This document shows, piece after piece, positions 1-6,875 of a DNA stretch of 21,224 bases. The notes under the pieces are model-generated. The model did not search any database. It saw only the letters and a list, made by a program, of their open reading frames with translations, and was not told the DNA's origin. Location: NCBI RefSeq assembly GCF_000381345.1, contig NZ_KB906427.1, positions 1 through 21,224 on the forward strand, written 5' to 3'. Numbering within the stretch: position 1 is the first letter of the stretch; each line of letters starts with the position of its first letter. This stretch comes from Deinococcus apachensis DSM 19763. GTDB lineage: Bacteria > Deinococcota > Deinococci > Deinococcales > Deinococcaceae. The translations under genes and the position numbers were made by a program.

Positions 1-552
1 ATCATTTCTACCCCAAGCGCTGCCAACTCGGCATCCAAAGGGTCACTGTCGTAGGCTTTGTCCCCGATCAGCCGCCGTGGACAGTCCAGACCGAACGACG
101 CTTCCAGCGGGTCATGGACCAGAGTCACCTCGGCAGGACTGGCGCTGCTGGTGTGGACCGCGAGCGGCACGCCACTCGCGTCCACGATGATCATGATCTT
201 GGTGCCTTTGCCCTTCTTTGTGGGGCCGACCTCCGCGCCCCCTTTTTGGCGGCACTGAAGGTGCCATCAATAAACGCTTCCCGCAGGTCGAGGAGTCCAT
301 GGTCCTCCAACAGCTCGTAGAGCTGTCGCAGGACGTTCGGGAACACGCCACGCTCGTTCCATTCTTGAAACCGCTCGAAGCACGTGGACTTGGGGGGATA
401 GTTGGGTTGCGGCAGAGCCTGCCACTGCGCCCCCGTACGCAGCACCCACAGCATGCCTTCCAGCAGCTCTTTGTCATCCCGCCGCGGGTCTGCTTCTTGG
501 GAGGGGGCAGCAGGGGAGCGAGGATGGCCCATTGCTCGTCCGTCAACCGCAT
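1..552 (-). pseudogene. IS5-family (IS427-like) transposase, 3' truncated by window edge, frame broken
   Basis: A DDE transposase that would move its own insertion sequence. It begins at 552 with the family-typical N-terminus MRLTDEQWAILAPLLPPP and a GAGGG just before the ATG. Near position 485-492 the frame is lost: the DDKELLEGMLWVLRTGAQW block (IS5 HTH/DUF4096 region) continues in another frame, as if 1 nt (mod 3) had been deleted after QTRG. It reads through the first catalytic Asp (FIDGTF) to AAKKG, and the rest, GAEVGPTKKGKGTK...IMIIVDASG...RRLIGDKAYDSD with the second Asp, lies in the -1 frame (see slippery site). The C-terminal Glu region falls outside the window. The change at ~488 has no slippery signal, so this copy is probably dead unless it is a sequence error. 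Family assignment is from motif recognition. Confidence 0.88.
239..245 (-). other. Candidate -1 ribosomal frameshift site A_AAG_GGG in the IS5 transposase
   Basis: On the minus strand the frame reads GCC AAA AAG GGG GCG and stops soon after (QRRAKAPRS). Slipping back one base on the heptamer A AAG GGG (bases 245-239) gives GGC GCG GAG, which opens the frame holding the rest of the DDE domain. The heptamer fits X XXY YYZ. Several IS427-group elements are known to use two overlapping frames joined by frameshifting. Function here is inferred. Confidence 0.6.
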
Positions 553-610
553 TCCCTCAGGTTGCTAGCCCTCCGGGCCACTCCACCGTAACCATTTTCC
601 GGATGATCTC

Positions 611-778
611 TAGCACTACTTAAATACGGATTCTGGCGTTGTGAACGGCCTCTGTACGTGTCTGGCAGGCTGGAGCATGCCCGCCCCTCAGGACAAGGCT
701 CTGCCCCTTCGGCGCTTCCTGCGTCCTTTCCAGCGGGTCCTGGGCCATGCTCGGCGGCGCCAGTGGTGTCCGCTGTAG
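611..778 (+). mobile_element. IS701-like element, 5' end fragment (arm A of inverted pair)
   Basis: This segment matches 5428-5262 in inverted orientation over 167 bp without gaps; I count 24 mismatches. It starts at the CTAG (610-613) abutting the IS5 relic. It holds an ATG at 677 opening a 33-codon frame, MPAPQDKALPLRRFLRPFQR, then VLGHARRRQWCPL and a TAG at 776. This resembles the N-terminus of IS701-family DDE transposases (…PLYLRGL.. normally follows). The rest of the element is gone and the MFS gene's upstream region follows directly. The family call rests on recalled motif similarity. Confidence 0.6.
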
Positions 779-810
779 CTACGACGAGGATGACGTTCAT
801 CTCGTCGTAG
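779..810. promoter_or_regulatory. 32-bp near-perfect palindrome upstream of MFS gene (candidate operator)
   Basis: CTACGACGAG (779-788) pairs perfectly with CTCGTCGTAG (801-810). Inside, ATGA (790-793) pairs with TCAT (797-800), leaving only a single G bulge and a CGT centre. It ends 20 nt before the chosen MFS start. No T tract follows, so an operator is more likely than a terminator. The winged-helix regulator encoded at 2111-2797 is the obvious candidate ligand, by inference only. Confidence 0.6.
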
Positions 811-830
811 GGCGCACTTCACACTCGGGC

Positions 831-2102
831 ATGTCAATCTCGTTGCTTCACGGGCCGTTCGCGAGAGTCTGGTGGGCCGGGCTGATCAGCATGACCGGCA
901 ACTGGATGCTCGCCGCAGCCCTTCCCGCGTATGTGTACCTCGCCACCGGCTCGGTGCTCGCCTCGAGCCTGATGTTCCTTGCGTCCGTCGTGCCGCACGT
1001 GCTGCTCGGCTCGCTCGCGGGCGCCCTCGCGGACCGCGTCGACCGCGTTGCGTTGATGACTCGGCTCAACCTGCTCGCCGCCGCGAGCGTCTTGCCGCTC
1101 CTGCTCGCCGCACCCAGCTCGATGTGGCCGGTGGTGCTCGTCTGCGTCCTTGAGACCCTCGTGACCCTGCCACTCGGCCCGGCCGAGAACGCCCTGCTGC
1201 CCACCCTCGTGCCGCCCACGCGACTGCCCCGTGCCAACGCCCTGAACGCTCTCAACAACAACATCGCGCGGCTGCTCGGTCCGGCCCTGGGGGGCCTCGT
1301 GCTCGCGCGCGCGGGTCTTTCCGCCGTCGTGCTGCTCGACGTCGCGTCCTATGTCGTCGCTGCTGCCCTGCTGTGGCCGCTCGTCCCGGCCCGTTCCACC
1401 CGCGGGGCCGTCCGCATAAATCTCAAGGTGGTCCGGCAGGCTGGGCAGGCGCTCGTGAACGTGTCCCGTGACGGCCTGCGTCTGGCGCGGGAAGTCCCGG
1501 CGTTGCGACTGCTGCTGCTCACCACCGCCCTCGGCGGAGTGGGGGAGGGTTTGTTCGCGGTGCTGCTCGCCCCGTTTGTCGTGAGCGTCCTGCGAGGCGA
1601 CGCGGGCGCGTACGGGCTGATCATCAGCGCTCAGGCGGTGGGAGGTCTGATCGGCGCGGTGGTGATGACGCCCCTCGCGGGACGCTGGTCGCCCGTGACG
1701 CTCGCGGCGAGTGGAGCGCTGGGACTCGGCGTGATCGACGCGTTGATCTTCGCGTCCCCGCTGGTGCTGTCCGGTGTGTGGCCCGCGACGCTGCTGATGA
1801 TCCTCGCCGGGCTGCCCGCGAGCGCTGGCGGTGTGGGTTGGACGACCCTGATGCAGCGTGTCACTGTGGACGAGCGGCGCGGTCAGGCGTTCGGGGTGTC
1901 CGCGCAGGTGTCCGCGCTGAGCGTCCTGGCGGGCACGGGCCTCGCAAACGCTGCGCGGACACCGGACGCGATCCTGCCGGTCATCTCGGTGCACGCCGTG
2001 ACGCTGCTCACCTCGGGTGTGATTGTCGCGCTGCGGCGACGCGTCCTCAACGTTCCTTCTGCAGACGCGCCACGGGATGGGCAGGAGAGCTTGCCAGGCT
2101 GA
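831..2102 (+). CDS. MFS transporter (MFS_3 / EntS-like exporter)
   Basis: A 423-residue 12-TM-type major facilitator protein of the inner membrane, probably a proton-driven exporter of a small molecule such as a drug or siderophore-like compound; the substrate cannot be read from sequence. The MFS signature region between TM2 and TM3 is visible as GSLAGALADRVDR near residues 57-69, and long hydrophobic segments continue to the RRRV tail. I chose the ATG at 831 (MSISLLHGPFARVWWAG) because the frame upstream runs through the palindrome and IS701 debris; no strong Shine-Dalgarno is visible. It ends 8 nt from the convergent stop of the regulator gene, so the two form a tail-to-tail pair. It lies inside the accessory block flanked by the IS701 arms. 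Confidence 0.85.
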   Translation: MSISLLHGPFARVWWAGLISMTGNWMLAAALPAYVYLATGSVLASSLMFLASVVPHVLLGSLAGALADRVDRVALMTRLNLLAAASVLPLLLAAPSSMWPVVLVCVLETLVTLPLGPAENALLPTLVPPTRLPRANALNALNNNIARLLGPALGGLVLARAGLSAVVLLDVASYVVAAALLWPLVPARSTRGAVRINLKVVRQAGQALVNVSRDGLRLAREVPALRLLLLTTALGGVGEGLFAVLLAPFVVSVLRGDAGAYGLIISAQAVGGLIGAVVMTPLAGRWSPVTLAASGALGLGVIDALIFASPLVLSGVWPATLLMILAGLPASAGGVGWTTLMQRVTVDERRGQAFGVSAQVSALSVLAGTGLANAARTPDAILPVISVHAVTLLTSGVIVALRRRVLNVPSADAPRDGQESLPG

Positions 2103-2110
2103 CGGTCCTC

Positions 2111-2797
2111 CTACTCGTCCTCGTGGAGCGGCGCGACGGCGAGGCGCAGCAGATGCGGGGAGCGGGTGGTGCCCTGCCCGCCGCCCGCGTAGCGCTGCCG
2201 CAGTTCGAACAGCTCGCGCTGCAATGCCTTGGCCTGCGCGTGGTCGAGGTGCAGCACGCCCCAGGAGTCCCACACGGCGGGCTGCTCATCGGAGAGAAGG
2301 TCCATGAAGAACGCGTTGTCCTCCTCCCCGGGGGCTGGGCGTGGCTCGACGTTCTCCGCCACGTGCCCTCCCGGCTGGCGGTAGACGTGGAGGCCCAGGG
2401 GCCGACCACGCCGCTCAGCCGCCTCGACCCATGCCGTGCCGATGCTACGCGACAGGCGACGTTGCGCGCCCTCGAAGAGCACGTCGCCGAGCTGCCGATC
2501 GGACTCCAGCGGCGTGACGTCGAAGGGAATGAACAGTGACCCGGGCGCCCGGTAGAGCAGCATCGGGCGACCCCGCCGCGTCTGCTCACCCACCCGGGTG
2601 AGCAGACCGAACTGGACGAACTGCCGGATGCGTGACGTCATGGTGGTCAGTGGCACTCCGACCTCACGAGCGGCTTCCTGTGCGGTTCGATCGGCTCCAA
2701 GGAACGGCACGAGGCTCGCGCGGATCATGGGATCGAGCAGTCGTCGCGCTGCGTGAGGTGAAACCACGACGAGCTCGTCGGCGCTGGCGGGGAGCAT
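2111..2797 (-). CDS. Winged-helix (ArsR-like) transcriptional regulator
   Basis: A 228-residue protein with an N-terminal winged helix: a helix around DPMIRASLVPFLGADRTAQEAA, recognition-type helix near VGVPLTTMTSRIRQFVQFGLL, and a wing with RRGRPMLLYRAP (roughly residues 18-85). The C-terminal part, unlike short ArsR proteins, is about 140 residues and may bind a ligand; I do not recognise it. The open frame extends to 2896, but I choose the ATG at 2797: a TATGGT -10 box sits exactly 6 nt upstream, the leaderless layout seen for other genes here, while the upstream codons are unlike a protein. It is convergent with the MFS gene and probably controls it. Confidence 0.75.
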   Translation of the reverse strand: MLPASADELVVVSPHAARRLLDPMIRASLVPFLGADRTAQEAAREVGVPLTTMTSRIRQFVQFGLLTRVGEQTRRGRPMLLYRAPGSLFIPFDVTPLESDRQLGDVLFEGAQRRLSRSIGTAWVEAAERRGRPLGLHVYRQPGGHVAENVEPRPAPGEEDNAFFMDLLSDEQPAVWDSWGVLHLDHAQAKALQRELFELRQRYAGGGQGTTRSPHLLRLAVAPLHEDE

Positions 2798-2803
2798 GCT
2801 TCC

Positions 2804-2809
2804 ACCATA
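2804..2809 (-). promoter_or_regulatory. -10 box (TATGGT) of leaderless regulator gene
   Basis: TATGGT matches TANNNT and ends 6 nt before the ATG at 2797, so transcription would begin at or next to the start codon. No clear -35 is visible. Confidence 0.5.
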
Positions 2810-3035
2810 ACGGGAGACCGTCGACTTCGTTGCAGCGGGAGCGTCAGAAGGTTGCGCGGATGTGGTCGAAGCACGCGTGAACACGGTCATCCGCATCCGG
2901 GAAGTGGATCACGTGCCCGCAGGCGGAACATGCCCCCTCTTCCTGTCGTCGGCGTCGAGCGCGTTGAGTGCCGAGCCGTCAGCCGCCCGGACGTGCAACA
3001 CGAGCGGCCCACAAGGTGTTGGTTCAGGTGCAGCC

Positions 3036-3908
3036 TTAAACCCGCGCCTCCACACTCTTGGTCGCCGCCCTCACGATTAGGTTGGCCACGGTGTCGGCAT
3101 GGGACATGAACACCACATGCGACGCGCCTTTCACTTCGAGGGCCTCACGGGCCTTCGCCCGCTCAGCCATGAAGCGGTGGGAGGCCGCCGGGATGTTCTT
3201 GTCCAGTTCACCCCACACGAACCATGACGGGATCGTCCTCCAGGTGGCGCTGCGGACGGTTTCGCTGAACGCGAGGTTGGTCGCGGGGCGTTGGGTGGCG
3301 GCCATGTTCCGCGCCACCGGTTCGGGCAGGTCCGCGCAGAACTGCGCGTGGTACTTGTCCATCTGAATGTACAGGTCCGTCGTTCCGTCACTCAGCGCCA
3401 CGGGCGGCGCCAGGGTCGGCGTGAGCGTGCTGCCGGGGAATTTCGTGGACAGCGCCGCGGCGGTCTCGCCTGCTTCCGGGGCGAACCCGGCGATGAACAC
3501 CAGGCCCTTCACGTTCGCGTTCCCTTCAGCTGCGCCGGTGATGACCATGCCCCCGTACGAGTGGCCGACCAGCACGAGCGGCCCCTTGAGGCTCGCGAGC
3601 GTCCTGGCGAGGTAGTCCGTGTCGGCCTTCACGCCGCGCAGCGGGTTGGGGGGCGACCACCGGGTAGCCGAGCGCGTACAGCGTGCTCATGATGTCGTTG
3701 AAGCCGGACGCGTCGGCGAACGCCCCGTGAACCAGCACGATGTGGGTTTCGGGGTGGACTGATTGTTGGCCATGAGGCGCTCCCGTTCTGGCCCATGCAG
3801 GCCGCTGGCCTTGCACTGAGCCGATGTCCCCATCAATCCAACGGCCACGGTGGCACCCGAAACTTGCAACATACGGCGGCGTGTGATGGGCGCTTCCTTG
3901 GAGTTCAT
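3036..3908 (-). pseudogene. Tat-exported alpha/beta hydrolase, interrupted by two frameshifts
   Basis: The start at 3908 has AGGAG 6 nt upstream and encodes a twin-arginine signal (ITRRRMLQVSGATVAVGLMG), so the product would be exported. The body is a small alpha/beta hydrolase: oxyanion segment THIVLVHGAFADAS, nucleophile elbow GHSYGGMV, the FVWGELDKNIP acid region and the C-terminal GASHVVFMSHAD histidine. It is read in three segments. The frame changes near 3742-3746, in a CCCC run, and again near 3650-3655, in a CCCCCC run; a -1 and a +1 slip restore the original frame. With both corrected the protein would be about 290 aa, of the RutD/salicylate-esterase-like group. This is either a decayed gene or two homopolymer sequencing errors. 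It lies upstream of, but is separate from, the next hydrolase gene on the same strand. Confidence 0.8.
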
Positions 3909-3972
3909 GGCTGCTCCTGGGAGGTGATTGAGAGGACTGAGGGTGTCATGACGGTCCAGGGCGCCCTCCTGG

Positions 3973-4794
3973 CTACTCCCGGATGAAGGCCAGCAGGTCG
4001 GCGTTGAGGCGATCCTGAAGGGTGGTCGGCAGGCCGTGTGGCGCGCCCCTGTACACCTCCAGCCGCGCTTGCGGCGCGATCCTGCTTGACTTCAACGCCG
4101 CGGCCTGGATGGGCACGATCTGGTCGTCGTCGCCGTGCACGATCAAGGTCGGCACGTTCATTTTCTTGAGGTCCTCGGTGAGGTCCGTTTCCGAGAAGGC
4201 CTTGATGCAGTCGTACGCGCCTTTGATGCTGGCTTGCATGCCCTGCTGCCAGAAGGAATCGCGCACCCCCTCGGAAATGTGCGCCCCGTCCCGGTTGTAG
4301 CCGTAGAACGGCAGGGACAGGTCGCGGAAGAACTGGGCGCGGTTGTCGAAGGTGGCCGTACGAAGCGCGTCGAAAGCCTCGATAGGCATGCCTTCCGGGT
4401 TGTTCGCGGTCTTGAGCATCAGGGGTGGGATGGCGCTCACCAGCACGGCTTTGGCGAGGCGGGCGGTACCGTGCCGGCCGATGTACCGGGTGACTTCACC
4501 GCCGCCCGTGGAATGCCCCACCAGCACCGCCCCCTCCAGGTTGAGCGCGTTCATCAGGGCGGCGAGGTCATCGGCGTACGTGTCCAGGTCGTTGCCGTCC
4601 CAGGTCTGGTCTGAGCGGCCGTGACCGCGTCGGTCGTGTGCGATGACGCGGTAGCCCAGCTGACCCAGGAACATCATCTGAGCGTCCCAAGCATCGGCGC
4701 TGAGCGGCCATCCGTGGCTGAACACCACCGGCGGCCCGGCGCCCCAGTCTTTGTAGTAGATTCGCGTGCCGTCGGCGGTGGTGATGGTGCTCAT
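3973..4794 (-). CDS. Alpha/beta hydrolase, non-heme chloroperoxidase / arylesterase type
   Basis: A 273-residue cytoplasmic alpha/beta hydrolase, intact. The catalytic triad is visible: Ser95 in GHSTGGG, Asp224 in HGDDDQIVP, His253 in GAPHGLP; the oxyanion segment [12 protein letters not shown] is near residues 26-37. Proteins of this family (cofactor-free haloperoxidases) act as esterases or perhydrolases; the physiological substrate is unknown. The ATG at 4794 is preferred to 4848 because AGGAGG lies 7 nt before it and MSTITTADG is the usual family start. It is followed 64 nt later by the broken hydrolase gene on the same strand, suggesting a former two-gene unit. Confidence 0.9.
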   Translation of the reverse strand: MSTITTADGTRIYYKDWGAGPPVVFSHGWPLSADAWDAQMMFLGQLGYRVIAHDRRGHGRSDQTWDGNDLDTYADDLAALMNALNLEGAVLVGHSTGGGEVTRYIGRHGTARLAKAVLVSAIPPLMLKTANNPEGMPIEAFDALRTATFDNRAQFFRDLSLPFYGYNRDGAHISEGVRDSFWQQGMQASIKGAYDCIKAFSETDLTEDLKKMNVPTLIVHGDDDQIVPIQAAALKSSRIAPQARLEVYRGAPHGLPTTLQDRLNADLLAFIRE

Positions 4795-4954
4795 CCTCTG
4801 CCTCCTTGAATGGAGATTGCGGACCACCAAGCTTCCTGATCGAACCATTGCGCGGCGTCAAAACCGCCCGCTCTGCACTTGTGCTGCGGCGGCCTTTAAG
4901 CTTGGAGGCCTGGGGCGAGCGGGGTCCGGCCTCGAGCCCCACCCCTTTGACGTC

Positions 4955-5428
4955 TTGACAGCCCTCCGGTGGACAACTTCATTCGTCTGCCTCCTGTGGG
5001 TCCGCGTGCAAGGACGCGAATCCACCATGACGAACAACGGGTCGCGCGCCGTCCTGCACGTTGACAAGCCGATCTTGCCGTTCCCCATCCTGGGTTCGAC
5101 CGGCACCAGAAAGCCAATTCCTGCCGCAACGAACCGTATTCCAGATCCGAATAACTCAGGTCTTGCACCTGAATATGGAGTTGGGCGTACTCACCAGGAG
5201 CAACATCTTCCGCTAGGGGTTGCAGGCTCTTGCGTTCGAGGGGGCCATCAAGCCGCGCAGATACAGTGGGCACCACTTGCGCCGCTGAGCATGGCCCAGG
5301 ACCCGCTGGAAGGGACGTAGGAAGCGCCGGAGGAGCAGCACGTTGTCCTGAAGAGCGGTCATGCTTCAGCGTGCCAGACACGTACAGAAGCCGTCCGCAT
5401 CGCCAAAATCTGTGTTTATGTAGTGCTA
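4955..5428 (-). pseudogene. IS701-like transposase relic (arm B of inverted pair)
   Basis: Reading leftward from the CTAG at 5426-5429, this copy keeps the same 5' end as arm A, an ATG at 5362 (MTALQDNVLLLRRFLRPFQR) and more of the transposase N-terminus: CPLYLRGLMAP, then, after a frame change, LERKSLQPLAEDVAPGEYAQLH, which is the conserved N-terminal block of IS701-family transposases. Beyond ~5190 similarity is weak (LEYGSLRQELAF), and the DDE core is not recognisable. The low-coordinate limit is a guess. The copy is dead. Confidence 0.65.
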
Positions 5429-5431
5429 GGC

Positions 5432-5528
5432 GGTGGCCTAGCGCCTCCGCCGTGTCGTAGGTCTCGGTGTGCTTGCTCCAGCAAACCGTGACTGGGAAAG
5501 GGGAGGGGTGCAGCGGGGTATTCGGCAT
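5432..5528 (-). pseudogene. Fragment of small unknown ORF cut by IS701 relic
   Basis: An ATG at 5528 preceded by AGGAG (7-nt spacing) opens [20 protein letters not shown] and continues [13 protein letters not shown] before entering the IS701 relic at CTAG. It looks like the N-terminus of a small host protein interrupted by the element. I do not recognise the family. The region also contains the palindrome CTAGGC-GGTG-GCCTAG at 5426-5441. Confidence 0.35.
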
Positions 5529-5570
5529 GGGCACACTCCTGGAGAGTGTTGCTTAACTGGGACTCTAAAC

Positions 5571-6170
5571 CTCGACGAGTTTCCCGAGTTTTCCCGCAAA
5601 GCGTTGGAGACATTACGGCAGCCCCTGGAGGATGGGCACGTGACGATCAGCCGTGCCCGCGCCACGGTGAGCTATCCCGCGCGCTTCCAGCTCATCGGCG
5701 CGATGAACCCCTGCCCCTGCGGCCACCACGGCGACCCCGAGAAACCCTGCACCTGCACGCCCACCGAGCGGACCCGCTACGCCGGGCGCCTCAGCGGGCC
5801 ACTGCTCGACCGGATCGACCTCATCTCCCGCGTCCCGCGCCTCACCGTGGACGAGCTGACCCGCGCGCCGGAGTCCGAGGGCAGCTCCCGGGTCCGCGAA
5901 CGGGTCGTGCGTGCCCGCGAGGTGATGCTGGCGCGGCAGGGCCTGCGGAACAGCGACCTCGTCGGGCAGTCGCTGCGCCGTCACGCGCCGCTCGCTCCCG
6001 GGCCGGACGCCTTCCTGCGCTCCGCCGCCCGGCAACTGGGCCTGACCGGGCGCGGTTTCGACCGTGTGCTGCGCGTCGCCCGCACGGTTGCCGACCTGGC
6101 GGGGAGCGCCGATATCCGGGAAGCCCACCTCGCGGAGGCCGTCACCTACCGCCCGCGCGACCTGGGCTGA
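5571..6170 (+). pseudogene. comM: ComM/YifB family Mg-chelatase-like ATPase, C-terminal fragment
   Basis: The frame contains the second half of ComM: Walker B region [22 protein letters not shown], the segment with [12 protein letters not shown] and CTCTPTE cysteines, the arginine-rich [11 protein letters not shown], and a C-terminal Mg_chelatase_C domain ending in [16 protein letters not shown]. ComM is a hexameric helicase that speeds branch migration during natural transformation; the normal length is about 500 aa. Here only about 200 codons remain. The P-loop half is absent, and similarity begins abruptly at LDE (5571), upstream of which are unrelated sequence and IS701 debris. The surviving codons are undamaged, so the truncation may be recent. 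The stop is 3 nt from that of the convergent small gene. Confidence 0.88.
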
Positions 6171-6173
6171 GAA

Positions 6174-6416
6174 TCATCGCTGCCGGTCCGTGCCGCCGCC
6201 CTCCTCCTCGCGCATACCCTCGGGGTCGAGCACGGCGGGTACCACGCTGGCGTTGGCGTTGGCGACGGAGGGAAGGGCGACCTTGTGGTCCCCCTCGCCG
6301 CCACGCAAGTCCTCGCCCGTTACCGGCGAGTTCTCCAAGTTGCCGCCCTCTTGTTCGACCTCCTCGACGCTGCGGCCCAGCGGCGTGTCCCCGTAGCGGT
6401 TGTCAGGGTCCGTCAT
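6174..6416 (-). CDS. Small hydrophilic protein, tandem paralog 2
   Basis: An 80-residue acidic, probably disordered protein. I do not recognise a named family. Its first 38 residues, [20 protein letters not shown] then EQEGGNLENSPVTGEDLR, match the neighbour at 6492-6773 at most positions, which fixes the start at 6416 rather than 6476. The C-terminal halves share only a VPAV/IPAV core. There is no signal peptide or membrane segment. It probably shares a transcript with the upstream paralog, but an 11-G homopolymer lies between them. Its stop is 3 nt from the comM fragment. Confidence 0.7.
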   Translation of the reverse strand: MTDPDNRYGDTPLGRSVEEVEQEGGNLENSPVTGEDLRGGEGDHKVALPSVANANASVVPAVLDPEGMREEEGGGTDRQR

Positions 6417-6432
6417 GGCCCAGTCTGTGCCC

Positions 6433-6443
6433 GGGGGGGGGGG
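6433..6443. repeat. G11 homopolymer upstream of small gene
   Basis: Eleven consecutive G on the plus strand (C11 in the sense of the downstream minus-strand gene), 17 nt before the ATG at 6416. It lies in the spacer between the tandem paralogs. Length variation here would change promoter or leader spacing. Confidence 0.9.
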
Positions 6444-6491
6444 ACGACGTGAGGCGCGGCTTACCCGGACCTTCATGACCTCCGGGAGGAG

Positions 6492-6773
6492 CTACCCGTT
6501 TTCCTCGCTGCTGTCGCGGTTCTCGCGGGCGCTGCCGCCCTCCGCGTCGCCGCTGCGGTCAGTGACTCGGCTCCCGTCCGTGACGGCGGGGATCATGCCG
6601 GTGCCCGCGGGGCCGCTCAGGACTGGGGGCACCGGGACCCCGGCGAGCATGTCGTCGTCGCGCACCTGCTCGCCGGGGACCGGGGAGTTGACCCGGTTGC
6701 CACCGTCCTGCTCGACCTCCTCCACGCTACGGCCCAGGGGGGCGTCGCCGTACCGGTTGTCCGAGTCCGTCAT
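6492..6773 (-). CDS. Small hydrophilic protein, tandem paralog 1
   Basis: A 93-residue protein, acidic and low in hydrophobics, starting [20 protein letters not shown] and ending in a charged Ser/Glu/Arg tail ([13 protein letters not shown]). It is a paralog of the next gene downstream: about 28 of the first 38 residues agree. No domain is recognised; conservation of the N-terminal box in two copies argues that it is a real functional module. It is transcribed divergently from the membrane-protein/lysK operon, with about 100 nt between the two starts. No clear Shine-Dalgarno precedes the ATG. Confidence 0.72.
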   Translation of the reverse strand: MTDSDNRYGDAPLGRSVEEVEQDGGNRVNSPVPGEQVRDDDMLAGVPVPPVLSGPAGTGMIPAVTDGSRVTDRSGDAEGGSARENRDSSEENG

Positions 6774-6844
6774 GAACCAGTGTGTTCCCCCGCCCGGCCG
6801 CCGCGCGTGAGCCCTGGCTTGCGCGGCCCTTCATTCCCACCCGC

Positions 6845-6850
6845 TATGCT
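6845..6850 (+). promoter_or_regulatory. -10 box (TATGCT) of the membrane-protein/lysK operon
   Basis: TATGCT fits TANNNT, 25 nt before the ATG at 6876, with a GAGGAG ribosome site at 6861-6866 between them. No convincing -35 at normal spacing. Confidence 0.45.
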
Positions 6851-6875
6851 GCCGCACAGTGAGGAGAATCAAGCG

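Noticed and set aside
834..2273. 479-codon frame on the minus strand opposite the MFS gene
   Set aside because: Highly basic, Gln/Arg/His-rich composition typical of the antisense of a GC-rich membrane-protein gene; no recognisable domain.
2862..3080. 72-codon plus-strand frame in the gap between regulator and hydrolase
   Set aside because: No ribosome site, no domain, overlaps the ends of real genes; the 2897-3035 gap shows nothing else.
3036..4794. The exporter, regulator and two hydrolases as a new resistance or defence system
   Set aside because: Each belongs to a broad family, one hydrolase is broken, and the two pairs lie on different strands and are not co-operonic; no shared function can be shown.
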